Positions 25,520 through 34,393 of a DNA stretch of 64,000 nt are shown here, one piece after another. The position numbers and the translations under genes are program-made. The stretch spans positions 24,816 through 88,815 of the forward strand of contig NZ_CP011453.2 in the NCBI RefSeq assembly GCF_001008165.2. The letters are read 5' to 3'. A model generated the notes under the pieces. It searched no databases, was not told the DNA's origin, and saw nothing but the letters and a program-made list of their open reading frames with translations. The DNA is from Croceibacterium atlanticum. GTDB lineage: Bacteria; Pseudomonadota; Alphaproteobacteria; Sphingomonadales; Sphingomonadaceae. The number at the start of each line of letters is the position of its first letter. Position 1 is the stretch's first letter.

Positions 25520-27007
25520 TCACGCCAGACGGGCACGAATTGCTGCCATCCCCTTGCCCGCCCATTCTAGCGCCGAAGCTTCCGGCCCCTGCGGCCTGCC
25601 CGCCGCGATCCAGACCAGCAATCCGCCGCCAAGATATATAAGGCCGCCAACTGCGATCAGACCCGCCAACTGCGCCAGTTGCACGAACCAGTCACCCGAT
25701 ACCGGCATCACGCCGGAAAGGCTTTCCACCCCGATTACCATCAGCCCCACGGAAAGGATCGATCGCCAGCTATTGGTCAATTGCTTCACGATGGATTGTC
25801 CGATCAGCGATTTCACGATCGCCATGTTGAAGCCGATTACGATCAGGCCGGAAAATACGCGCGCTATCAGCACGCCCATCAGGCCGCCGAACACCAGCCC
25901 GGCAACGATCATGGGCAAGCGTATGAAAAGCAATTGGAGATCGCGCTTGAACAGGGCCTTGGTCTCGCCCATCGCCATGGCCAGCGGGTGGGCGATGGAT
26001 CCGATCGTCTGGAACGCAAAGACCGAACTTAATATCTGGATCACGATGATGGAGGGGATCCATTTCTCCCCCATGGCAAGCGGCACCAGCCGTTCTGCCA
26101 CCAGCGCGAAACCGACCCCGACCGGCAATGCCACGGCAGTCACCAGCCCCTGCGCGCGCGTATAGGCATGGGCGAGCCTTGGCAGGTTGGAAGTGAGGTT
26201 GCTGAAGGCCGGGAACAACACGCTGGTCAGCGGCAGCGTGGCCTCTCGCGTGGGCAGCTTGGCCAGATTGTCACCCACCGAATAGATGCCCACCGCGGTC
26301 GGTGACAGCAGCTTGCCGATGAACAACTGGTCGGACTGCGAATTGATCGTGCTGACCGTGCTTTTCAGCGTCATCCAGCCCGAAAAGGACCAGAGCACGC
26401 GGAATTCGGACAGGTCGAAGCGGGGGCGATAGCGCACCAGGGTATAGGATGCGATCAGGGTTGCCAGCTGGCCGCCCACAATGCCAACCACCAGCGCCCA
26501 ATAGTTTTGCCAGAGATAGGCGATACTTATCGAAAGCAGCACGGCGCCGAGCTTGCCGATAACTTCTATCGAAAATTCCTGCTTGAAAATCAGCGCCTTC
26601 CGCAACAACGCCCGCCGTGGATTGGCAATCCCGGAAATCAGCAGCGAAGCGGCAAGCGCCAGCATGATATTGCCCAGCCGCGCTTCTTCGAAGATCGCCG
26701 CCACGGGCCAGCTTGCCCCGGCAAAGATCACGGCGATTGCTATCGCGCGCAGCAGCCCCATCGTGAAGGCCGTGTCGATATGGCGCTGCGAAGGTTCCTT
26801 CAGATGGATCAGCGCCTGGCCGACCGGAACATCGGTTACGGCAATGACGATTGTCTGCAAGGAAAGCGCAATTGCGACCAGCCCGAAATCTTCGGGCATC
26901 AGGAATCGCGCCACCATTATGGTCGATAAAAAGCCCAGCGCGTTCACGATCGCGCGCGAAGCCGTGAGTATCAGGCTGCCGACCCCTATCTTGCGGAGAT
27001 TGCTCAC
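25520..27007 (-). CDS. Oligosaccharide flippase (Wzx/PST family)
   Basis: The 495-residue membrane protein has about 14 helices. It starts at GTG (SNLRKIGVGSLILTASRAIVNALGFLSTIMVARFL), with the family pattern of an N-terminal helix pair and the conserved FGLVAIA region, and belongs to the MOP superfamily that flips lipid-linked oligosaccharide repeats across the inner membrane. The GTG overlaps the TGA of an upstream reading frame by four bases, suggesting translational coupling to a preceding gene that now appears truncated. It is convergent with the pyruvyl transferase gene. Confidence 0.88.
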   Translation of the reverse strand: MSNLRKIGVGSLILTASRAIVNALGFLSTIMVARFLMPEDFGLVAIALSLQTIVIAVTDVPVGQALIHLKEPSQRHIDTAFTMGLLRAIAIAVIFAGASWPVAAIFEEARLGNIMLALAASLLISGIANPRRALLRKALIFKQEFSIEVIGKLGAVLLSISIAYLWQNYWALVVGIVGGQLATLIASYTLVRYRPRFDLSEFRVLWSFSGWMTLKSTVSTINSQSDQLFIGKLLSPTAVGIYSVGDNLAKLPTREATLPLTSVLFPAFSNLTSNLPRLAHAYTRAQGLVTAVALPVGVGFALVAERLVPLAMGEKWIPSIIVIQILSSVFAFQTIGSIAHPLAMAMGETKALFKRDLQLLFIRLPMIVAGLVFGGLMGVLIARVFSGLIVIGFNMAIVKSLIGQSIVKQLTNSWRSILSVGLMVIGVESLSGVMPVSGDWFVQLAQLAGLIAVGGLIYLGGGLLVWIAAGRPQGPEASALEWAGKGMAAIRARLA

Positions 27008-27228
27008 CGGCCTGTGATATCACGCAACAGGGGGGTTTCGCCTGGCCAAATGGCGCCATCGCCGGAATTTGCACAGGACAGGGCGCGGCGGATGAAGTTC
27101 GGCTTCGCGGCGGCCTCGGCCTTCGCCGGGGTGGCCCCTTGAATCATCCAGGAATTCTCCACCTCGGAATTGCAAAGCTGACCATCGATCCTCGCCCGCC
27201 ATACGGCTTCCCGCGAGAAGTGCAACAA
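27004..27228 (-). pseudogene. Truncated ORF coupled to the flippase gene
   Basis: An open frame of about 75 codons ends in TGA overlapping the flippase GTG (GTGA). Its residues (ARIDGQLCNSEVENSWMIQG, then KPNFIRRALSCANSGDGAIW) look like natural coding sequence, but there is no good start; only a TTG at 27228 is available and the frame extends upstream to the repeat at 27303. It may be the 3' end of a gene lost in a rearrangement or a small protein gene of its own. No family recognised. Confidence 0.4.
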
Positions 27229-27302
27229 TCTGGCGATGAGGCGGTCTGGCCGGGCGGTTATGCGTGCCGGGCCGATGCCGGACGGGGGCCTGCCCCACCC
27301 AA

Positions 27303-27337
27303 GCCCAGCCCGGCCCGGCCCGGCCCGGCCCGGCGCG
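27303..27337. repeat. Pentanucleotide tandem repeat (GCCCG unit)
   Basis: Five perfect GCCCG units (27308-27332) are flanked by one-mismatch units on each side. The tract lies just 3' of the 130-residue protein gene and 5' of the truncated ORF. It is the second pentanucleotide repeat of the window. Confidence 0.9.
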
Positions 27338-27351
27338 GCATCTTTTATTGG

Positions 27352-27744
27352 CTAGCAGCGGGCAATCAGCGAAACTTGCCTTTCGCCCGGATGGCTGGTG
27401 GAAGTCAGCGTGGCCTGAACGCGGATCACTTCGCCCCACTCGCCCACGATCGGTTCCGCCGGCTGCCCGCGATCGAGCCATCTGCCCCCGATAAACATAC
27501 GCGTCGCGGCCCAGTTGGCGTTGTCCTGGATGATACTGATCGTTTGCACGTGATCCGCCCTGGACAGGTTCAGGGTAACGTCCATCTCCTGGACGAGAAG
27601 GCGGGCAGGCATCCCGTTCCGCGCATCGAGCGAACAATCCGCGATCGCGTGCGTGGTGGTTTCCCCGTTCACCGTCAGCTGCACTGTCCCCGGTTGCGGA
27701 ACTGCGGCAGCGGCAGCGGCAAGAGTCAGAAGAAAACCGATCAT
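27352..27744 (-). CDS. Small exported protein of unknown function
   Basis: The 130-residue protein has a short signal peptide (MIGFLLTLAAAAAAVPQ) and a mature part predicted to be all beta (TVQLTVNGETTTHAIADC, VTLNLSRADHVQTISI, VIRVQATLTSTSH), ending in a Cys that may pair with Cys in ADCSLD. GGAGAATGAA precedes the ATG. It is the last gene of the five-gene protease operon, 15 bp after the metzincin gene, whose own C-terminal region has a similar pattern (beta sandwich ending in TGQCPAQP). No family recognised. Confidence 0.7.
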   Translation of the reverse strand: MIGFLLTLAAAAAAVPQPGTVQLTVNGETTTHAIADCSLDARNGMPARLLVQEMDVTLNLSRADHVQTISIIQDNANWAATRMFIGGRWLDRGQPAEPIVGEWGEVIRVQATLTSTSHPGERQVSLIARC

Positions 27745-27759
27745 TTCATTCTCCGGATA

Positions 27760-30700
27760 TCATGGTTGGGCAGGGCATTGGCCGGTCACGGAAAAGCCCG
27801 CCACATCGCCGCCAAATCCGACCTTGCCCCTGGCGCTGATTTGCCCCTCTTGGTCCAGCTGCATCTCCCATCCGCCGGTCGAACCGCTATTGCTCACATC
27901 ATAGCCGTCGCTGCGGGACAATTCGGCCGTGATGGTACCGCCGGCCTGCTGCATCCGGATCTCCAGGCGGCTGCCGGGATTTGTTTCAAACACGATGCCC
28001 AATCCGCGCAGCGCGCCGCCATTATCCAGCTCGCACCGCGTGATCTTTGCCGGGATGGTGGGATTCGATCCGACTTCGAGAGTGATTTCACCGTCCCCGG
28101 TCGCGGCCACATCATCCGCGCGGGGCGGCTGCCGCCCCTGTTCCGGAACGGGCTGCGGCGAATCCCCTCCGGATGCGGAGCCGAGCGCCGGGCGATCCGC
28201 TGCCCATGGCTGTGGAGCTTCGGCTTCAGCACCGGCATCGGGGGCGAATTCCAGGCGGATTTCCCGCTCCAGCCGCCGTCCGTCAAGGGCGCGCAGGCCC
28301 GTGCCGATAATGGCGGTGTAAGCCCGGCCGGGCACCGGATCGCGCGGGGCGATGGTCAGAATATTGCCCGAGGGGCTGAGCGAAATGCGCGCGGGAACCG
28401 GGGCGCCATCCGCCTGGATCGAAACTGCATCGAGGGAAGCAGGGTCGATGGCGACATTGAAGGCAACACCGGCGGAGGAATCCTGCCCGGACTGCCCGCC
28501 CTCGGACGGCCAGCTGACGAGCGGGGTGAGCGGAATTTCGACCTGCACCGGCAGCAGGGTGACGCGTTCGGCCACACCGTCATGGGCGATGATCTGGAAG
28601 GCGGCCCCCTCCCCCGGCATCAATGTCTGGGCATCGGGTGTGAAGCCGGTTTCCGCAAGGAATATGGCCAGGTCGGACCATGTCCGGCCATCGGGCGAAA
28701 ATCGCACGCTGTAAGCCAGGCCGCCATCCGCGTTCTCGCCCGCTTCCCATTCCAGCCTGTCGCCTGCACGGAATGCCGAACCCGGCGCGTGGGAAGTCAC
28801 CACGGGACTGGCCAGTTCCGGCAAGGCACGGCTTTCCGCCAGGATTTCATCGCCATTGCGCAGGATGATGCGGGCCGGTTCGCCCGTTACCGCGACGGTG
28901 GCCGAAAACGGCCAGATGATTTCGTCATTGGCCGCAGGCCCCACCGGCGCAAGGGCGAGCAACTGGCCGTCCGCGTCTTCCACGCGTAGTTCAAACGGGC
29001 CTGCACCGGACACGGGATCGCGCGGCCCCGGCACGCCGACGGCGGGCAGGAACTGCGCCCTCGTGCCGTCGCTGACGCCCGAAACCATGATCCAGCGCTG
29101 GCCATTGCTTGCCCCCTCGTCGAATGTGACACTGGTGAACACCTCGTCCCCCGTTTGACCGGGCAAGGCATAATGCCGCCGGTCCAGCGACGAGAGCGAA
29201 CCCGTATGCGCGCCCGCATTGCGCAGGATGGCCGGCATCCGTTTCACCAGCCATTCGTACTGGTCCGCATCGATCCAGTATTCGTCCCGGTGATCATAGG
29301 CGCATGGGAACATGAGGTTGCGCATCGGCCCGCCGGACTGGGCGTTGCCGAATTCGGACGATTTCTGCCACCCGGTCGTGCCGTCCAGCGCAATCCGCAT
29401 CCCGTCTATTCCCGGGACCTTGGCGTTGCGGAGGGAGTTGCACACTTCCGCCCTGTGCGCCCCGTCGTCCACAAAGGGGGTGTGTGGAAGCGCGAAAACA
29501 TGGCCGAACTCGTGTTCGATCAGGGGCGCGGTCACGAAGCCCGGAATGACGCCGCTGGGAAGCGGCGAACTGCTCATGACGATCACGTTGCGGTTTTCGA
29601 CGCCCGGCAGCCTGAGCGAGGCAAGATCGGGGGCAGGTAAGTGGGCCTTGCCCGTTTCGCCCGGCCTGGCGATCAGCGTGGAGGGTTGATCGAACGGAAC
29701 AGAAGTCTTGCCCGACCCGCCAAGACTGGGCGGATGATAGGAAACGATCACGTGAGCGACGGATCGGGCGGAAACATGTTCGTGAAACAGCCTGAGCAGA
29801 GCGGACAGATTGCCTGCATCCTGATCGCAGAACACCCAGTCCAGCGCGTCTGGCAATTCGCAGATCGGCCGCGCGATATTGTAGCTCCCCTGATAGCGGC
29901 CCACGACACGGGCGACAGGGAATATCTGGTTCATGTATGTCTGCTGCTGCTGGGCTGCGAGCAAGGCGTAATGCTTCGCGCGTTCGTCGGCGCCGTCGGC
30001 CCATTCCGCATGTTCCGCCAGATAATAGTCGAATACCAGCAGGTCGCTATGCTCCGCGGCATATTGCATGGTGTGATCGACTGTCGCAGGCTCCGGCTCC
30101 GCAGTCTCGGGGTAAGGGTTGGCCGGTTTGACCCTGGCGGTGAAATGCATCGGCAGCGACCCCGATCCGGGCGTCCAGCCGAACAGGTTGAGGCTGTGCT
30201 CCCCAAGGCGGCGTTCCTCGTCCGATATCACGTCGGGACGGCGCGCGCGGTCGGCAATTTCAGGAAAGACGGGGTTGTCGTCGAGGTCGGTAATCTCGGC
30301 CAGAACGGGGTAATTCAGCACTTGCCAGGAAGGGTGAACGTCGTCCCGCTCCTCCCATTCCACGAAGATCCGCCCGGCCGCCGGCTTGCCCTTCACCAGC
30401 GGCGCATCCCGCGAAACCTGATGAATTTCCAGCCGCAATTGCTCCGGCTCCACAAGGGTGGAGATCGAGAAGCGGAAATCGCTGGCAAGCATTTCCTCTT
30501 CGAGGCCGCGCAGCCCATCCTCGCCCGACATCACCTCGATATCATAGACCGTTCCGCCCAGAAGCGGCTCCGTGGGGCTGATCCGCACCCGGTCGGACGC
30601 GACGAGAGACAGGTCCGTGGCGACGAAGATCGGCCCCCCGCCCGAATTGCGGGTGGTCATGAAGACCGTGGTTTCGTTCAGCGTTGCCGTTTCGATGGGT

Positions 30701-31500
30701 GCGTCGAATTCGATATAGAAATGCGCACCTTCGAGAACCACGTTCTCCCGCCCGCCTTCGGGCTCGGTTTCGACGACCTGGAGAAATTCCTTCTCCTCGC
30801 ACAGGGTCAGATCGAAAACTTCCTCGGTCTCGGGCGTTCGTTCGAGAGTGAAAACCGCATCCAGTTGCAGTTCTTCCAGCCTGCCCTCTCTCTGGCGATC
30901 GTAATCGAAGGTCTGGTTGGCAACCGGCGTGACCACGGACACGAAGGTTCCGGAAAGGTGCAACGTAAAGCTGTCCTCGTCCCATTCGGCAGTGATCGTG
31001 GCCGGGCGCCTGGCTTCCGCCCCGTAAACGGGAAATAGCTGAAGGCTGGAATCATTGGTCGCGCCCAGGCGGTTGTCGAATGACACGGTGGCAAAGCTGC
31101 CGCGCATATTCGCCGCTTCCAGTCCGTGAACGGCATCTATCCGGCGCCGTCCCGGTCCGCACGGAATGGTCCCGATATGGATTTCGGAAAATGTATCGCC
31201 GACCCGATGGCGATGATCGTGCAGGACAATGCCGAAATAATCGCTGTCGCGATAGCCGCGCCGCACGAAGACGGCCTGCCCTTCCATCTGGCCGTCCTTC
31301 TGCGAAACCGAGCTTCCGGCAACACTCCCCGACCATGAGCCGACAAGCCGGTCCCCATGCAGCACATCGTAACTGTCGCGGTAAGGCGCGTTCGGATCAC
31401 GCCCCTGGGCGCCCGCCGCGGGACTGAACGCCAGCAGGTGGACCAGCAGCCCGCATATGAACAACAAGGCTCCCAATCCGTGCCTGTCTGGCCCCAGCAT
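27760..31500 (-). CDS. Large secreted metzincin-like metalloprotease with Ig-like domains
   Basis: The 1246-residue product starts at 31500, where GGAG is seven bases upstream; an ATG at 31524 is less favoured. A signal peptide ends near AAGAQ. Residues about 250-370 look like a Big_5/SbsA Ig-like domain (FYIEFDAPIETATLNETTVF). The zinc site HEFGHVFALPH (663-673) fits HExxHxx(G/A)xxH, and LMFPC about 57 residues later may supply the Met-turn, so this is probably a metzincin. Further Ig-like modules (about 1000-1100, with another Big_5 pattern) and a small C-terminal beta domain follow. The middle of the protein matches no protease family I can name. Probably secreted or surface bound. Confidence 0.75.
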   Translation of the reverse strand: MLGPDRHGLGALLFICGLLVHLLAFSPAAGAQGRDPNAPYRDSYDVLHGDRLVGSWSGSVAGSSVSQKDGQMEGQAVFVRRGYRDSDYFGIVLHDHRHRVGDTFSEIHIGTIPCGPGRRRIDAVHGLEAANMRGSFATVSFDNRLGATNDSSLQLFPVYGAEARRPATITAEWDEDSFTLHLSGTFVSVVTPVANQTFDYDRQREGRLEELQLDAVFTLERTPETEEVFDLTLCEEKEFLQVVETEPEGGRENVVLEGAHFYIEFDAPIETATLNETTVFMTTRNSGGGPIFVATDLSLVASDRVRISPTEPLLGGTVYDIEVMSGEDGLRGLEEEMLASDFRFSISTLVEPEQLRLEIHQVSRDAPLVKGKPAAGRIFVEWEERDDVHPSWQVLNYPVLAEITDLDDNPVFPEIADRARRPDVISDEERRLGEHSLNLFGWTPGSGSLPMHFTARVKPANPYPETAEPEPATVDHTMQYAAEHSDLLVFDYYLAEHAEWADGADERAKHYALLAAQQQQTYMNQIFPVARVVGRYQGSYNIARPICELPDALDWVFCDQDAGNLSALLRLFHEHVSARSVAHVIVSYHPPSLGGSGKTSVPFDQPSTLIARPGETGKAHLPAPDLASLRLPGVENRNVIVMSSSPLPSGVIPGFVTAPLIEHEFGHVFALPHTPFVDDGAHRAEVCNSLRNAKVPGIDGMRIALDGTTGWQKSSEFGNAQSGGPMRNLMFPCAYDHRDEYWIDADQYEWLVKRMPAILRNAGAHTGSLSSLDRRHYALPGQTGDEVFTSVTFDEGASNGQRWIMVSGVSDGTRAQFLPAVGVPGPRDPVSGAGPFELRVEDADGQLLALAPVGPAANDEIIWPFSATVAVTGEPARIILRNGDEILAESRALPELASPVVTSHAPGSAFRAGDRLEWEAGENADGGLAYSVRFSPDGRTWSDLAIFLAETGFTPDAQTLMPGEGAAFQIIAHDGVAERVTLLPVQVEIPLTPLVSWPSEGGQSGQDSSAGVAFNVAIDPASLDAVSIQADGAPVPARISLSPSGNILTIAPRDPVPGRAYTAIIGTGLRALDGRRLEREIRLEFAPDAGAEAEAPQPWAADRPALGSASGGDSPQPVPEQGRQPPRADDVAATGDGEITLEVGSNPTIPAKITRCELDNGGALRGLGIVFETNPGSRLEIRMQQAGGTITAELSRSDGYDVSNSGSTGGWEMQLDQEGQISARGKVGFGGDVAGFSVTGQCPAQP

Positions 31501-31554
31501 CGATTTCTCCGTTTTCCCGGTCATTCCGGTGTCGCGCGCGGCAAGGGCGCGGGA

Positions 31555-32145
31555 TCAGGCGCCCTTGCGCAAGGCGGTGTCGAAACTTCCCTCGACATTC
31601 ATGCAATCGCTCGTGTCGGCTTCGGCAAAGAAGCGGGCCTTGCGGCAGAGACTGGCCGTGAACTGGCCGATTGCCGAGGCGGAACCCTCTTCAAGCGACA
31701 GGGATTCGAGCGAGATTTGCGGGGCGGTTTCGCTGCTCTCGCTGCTGTAGAACGGCTCGTCCATCCCGTCCGGGAAGTAGGATATCGTGACGCCGGCAAG
31801 CGGGGCGGATGCGTCCTCTCCCGCCAGGGTAAAGCCGAGATTGATGACATTGTGCATCACGCTGTCCGCATCGGGATCATGTGCCTGCACCGAAATCATC
31901 GTCGTCGGGCCGATCTTCCTGAATTCGGCGGTCGCTGTTCCCTCTGACGGAACAGCCAGCGTGGCCCCGCGATAGGCGGTGCCATCCATCGTGGCATTCA
32001 CCTCGCCAATATGGGACCGTTCGATGGCGCCACTGGATTGGGGCGCGGCTTCTGTTTCAGTCTCTTCGGATTGGGAACAGGCGCCCGTCATCAGAACCGC
32101 AGCCATGGCGAAAACGGCAGAAGAGTGTCGGGATGGCAATATCAT
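31555..32145 (-). CDS. Putative lipoprotein of the protease operon
   Basis: The 196-residue protein begins with a hydrophobic leader and MTGACSQSEE, a probable though imperfect lipobox with Cys 23, followed by a Ser/Glu-rich linker. The soluble domain (VNATMDGTAYRGATLAVPSE, TTMISVQAHDPD, FTLAGED) resembles a small beta sandwich. Two Cys pairs near the C-terminus (SLCRKARFF, TSDCMNVEG) may form a disulfide. AAGGA precedes the ATG. Gaps of 24 and 30 bp to its neighbours place it in the operon. Function unknown; it may anchor or chaperone the protease. Confidence 0.65.
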   Translation of the reverse strand: MILPSRHSSAVFAMAAVLMTGACSQSEETETEAAPQSSGAIERSHIGEVNATMDGTAYRGATLAVPSEGTATAEFRKIGPTTMISVQAHDPDADSVMHNVINLGFTLAGEDASAPLAGVTISYFPDGMDEPFYSSESSETAPQISLESLSLEEGSASAIGQFTASLCRKARFFAEADTSDCMNVEGSFDTALRKGA

Positions 32146-32169
32146 CAGGGGTTCCTTGTCAGCCGGCGG

Positions 32170-32928
32170 TCAGGGGAAAGACCAATCGCCGTGTTCGATG
32201 CGAAAAATGCGTATGGGGGCGCCGGGCTGATCCGGGTCGGCACGCAGCCTGAACAGCGCGGTGTGCAATTGCCCGAAATTCACGATATCCACCTTCACGG
32301 TGATCATTCCGCGAAACATGGGCTGGTCCGGATCCGGAACAGGGTCGCCATAAGTTCCGTCGAAATCCTGCGCGCCGAACAGCGGATCGGCCTGGAGCGG
32401 GCGCGATTGCATCGCCTTCACGGCATCCGCGGGAAAATAATCGGGCGCATTGGCCGGATCGAGTGGATGGGAGCCGGTATTGGCGGCGCGGTCCGCATGG
32501 TCATAGAGCGCGCGCACCAGATCCACGGCCCCGGCGATCATGGCCTCGCTTCCGGCCGGTGCCGGCCTTTGCGCCGCTTCGTACCCCTCGCCCACGAGGT
32601 AGCGTTGCCGCACCCAACCGGCCCTGGACAGGTCTGCCGAGCGCATCAGGCACCAGCTCGGAGGAAGCGCATCGCGCTGGGCCTGCGTCAATTTCGCCTG
32701 CGCCGCCGCTATGAGAAGCGGCACGCATGTAACCTGCTGAAGGCCGCGCTCATCATGTGCAAACGCGTCGATGACGGGATAATTCGTGCCGGGCCCCATC
32801 CGGGCATTGAGCACGTCACCCGCCGCAACATCATGGACCCTCCAGGCATCAGGCCCATGTCCGTCGATCTCGGCATGGGCCATGGCCGGGCAGCAGGAAA
32901 TGCACAAAGCTGCGAGGAAAACACGCAT
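32170..32928 (-). CDS. Exported SH3b-domain protein
   Basis: The 252-residue protein has a signal peptide (MRVFLAALCISCCPAMAHA), then a bacterial SH3 domain (VLNARMGPGTNYPVI, the classic pattern of SH3_3), paired Cys (TCVPLL, SWCLMR), WVRQRYL closing the SH3 fold, and a C-terminal domain (VDLVRALYDHADRA, MITVKVDIVNFGQLHTALF) reminiscent of DUF3828-like domains. SH3b domains bind peptidoglycan or protein ligands in the periplasm. It lies 8 bp after the YIP1-like gene and 24 bp before the lipoprotein gene. Confidence 0.75.
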   Translation of the reverse strand: MRVFLAALCISCCPAMAHAEIDGHGPDAWRVHDVAAGDVLNARMGPGTNYPVIDAFAHDERGLQQVTCVPLLIAAAQAKLTQAQRDALPPSWCLMRSADLSRAGWVRQRYLVGEGYEAAQRPAPAGSEAMIAGAVDLVRALYDHADRAANTGSHPLDPANAPDYFPADAVKAMQSRPLQADPLFGAQDFDGTYGDPVPDPDQPMFRGMITVKVDIVNFGQLHTALFRLRADPDQPGAPIRIFRIEHGDWSFP

Positions 32929-32936
32929 CGGAGCGG

Positions 32937-34214
32937 TTACTTCCGGGCAACGGCCGCTTCGATGGCGTCGAGATCGAGATCGTTGATGGCCGCTTTCAGC
33001 ACATCAATTTCCACCCCGCGGCCTTCTGCGCTGACCATCACGCGGTTGCCGACAAGGATGTTATATTCGCTCCGCTTGGAAACGCTGTCCCATTTTTCGC
33101 CGGTCATGCGCCCATTGACCTGCCCCAGCCGTTCATATCCGGTCGCGGTTTTGCGGTCGCGCTGGACGCTGAGGCTGGACGCCATGGCGGAAATGCCCCC
33201 GATCGGCGCCATGTCCACCATCTCGACACTGACGGTCCTGTCTCCGCTGCCATATCTGGCTTCGGCGCTGGATCCGAGACCGCCGCCCACGGATGCGTTC
33301 TGCGTTTCCGTCACCGGCAGACCGGCCAGGTTTTGCGGCAGGAGGGAGGCCAGCCGCTTCGGATCAATGGCTGCCGACTGGCTGCCCATGGGGTTTTGCA
33401 GGATCGCCCCGGCCTGATCACCCGCTGCCATGCTTTCGGCCAGTCCCGCAATATCGGCACTGTTTACTGTCTCGTCCCCTTCCCCCAGGCTCTCCACCAT
33501 ATCCGCGATCGCGGCACTGCCGATGGCATTATCGCTTGCAAATGGCCGGGTGAGAGCCGCGGTCAGCGATCCGATCAGCAATCCGCCAATCACCATCACC
33601 AGGACGACAACGCCTGTATAGGCCAGCGCTTTTTCCTTCGGCGCCTTCATCAGCAAGGGCAGGCCGAGATAGAGCAGATAGAGGCTGTACAATCCCAGGA
33701 CCGTCAGAACTGACAGCGCCGGGAGGATATTGAAGACCCCGACGACCCATGCCGCCGTGGCGGAATAGGCGGCCACCTTGAATGCCCGGACCTTGTCCGC
33801 CGCGCCGCCGAATTTCGGTGCCAGCCAGTTGATTACCAGACCCAGCACGAAGATTCCGGCCAGCGTCAAACCATATTGCACCACGGCCGAGGTGAGCGCC
33901 GACGCCACGGATGGCCGGTATGTCATGCCGAGCACCGACACACCGAAGACAAGCGAGCCGATCAGCGTTGCAATCGGCGGTATCGCCGCGAGCGGGAGAA
34001 CATGCCGGGAATAGATGCCGGCAATGCTCGCCGGTTCCTGATCGATGCGCTGCCATTCGGTCCGGGGGGTGAACAGGATGTTCCTGACCCGCGCGGTCAG
34101 CTGCGCCCTGGCTTCAGGTGAATTCCACGCTGCGCCTTCTGCTTCGCTCCCCGCCGGGGCATGGCTGGCCGCATCCGGCGCGGCCTGATCCTTGGTAGAG
34201 TCTGGTGTCGTCAT
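32937..34214 (-). CDS. YIP1 family membrane protein
   Basis: The 425-residue protein has a hydrophilic N-terminus, ARVRNILFTPRTEWQRI (the usual entry of bacterial YIP1 domains), five to six membrane helices between about 70 and 215, and a long soluble C-terminal region (about 225-425) with small Ala/Gly-rich repeats and an ordered end (YNILVGNRVMVSAEGRGVEIDVL). The start at 34214 has GGAAGG seven bases upstream. As first gene of the operon it may form the inner-membrane part of the system; transport or assembly roles are inference. Confidence 0.82.
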   Translation of the reverse strand: MTTPDSTKDQAAPDAASHAPAGSEAEGAAWNSPEARAQLTARVRNILFTPRTEWQRIDQEPASIAGIYSRHVLPLAAIPPIATLIGSLVFGVSVLGMTYRPSVASALTSAVVQYGLTLAGIFVLGLVINWLAPKFGGAADKVRAFKVAAYSATAAWVVGVFNILPALSVLTVLGLYSLYLLYLGLPLLMKAPKEKALAYTGVVVLVMVIGGLLIGSLTAALTRPFASDNAIGSAAIADMVESLGEGDETVNSADIAGLAESMAAGDQAGAILQNPMGSQSAAIDPKRLASLLPQNLAGLPVTETQNASVGGGLGSSAEARYGSGDRTVSVEMVDMAPIGGISAMASSLSVQRDRKTATGYERLGQVNGRMTGEKWDSVSKRSEYNILVGNRVMVSAEGRGVEIDVLKAAINDLDLDAIEAAVARK

Positions 34215-34393
34215 CCTGGTGCCTTCCATCGGGCACCGGCGATGGCACCCTTCCCCTGGGCCTGCCCGCCGCGCTTTCCCCGAAGGGAACCATCGCGCGA
34301 TCCGGGCCCGGCCTCATGTCCTGAGCCGCTGCGATAGTCCGCCGCCGCCAGCGGCGGGAATAGTGCAAATGCTCTATGGCAGTGCGGCTGAAG

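Noticed and set aside
27014..27023. GTGATATCAC palindrome just before the flippase GTG as a CRP site
   Set aside because: It lacks the 6-bp spacer of CRP sites and lies within the 3' end of the upstream reading frame.
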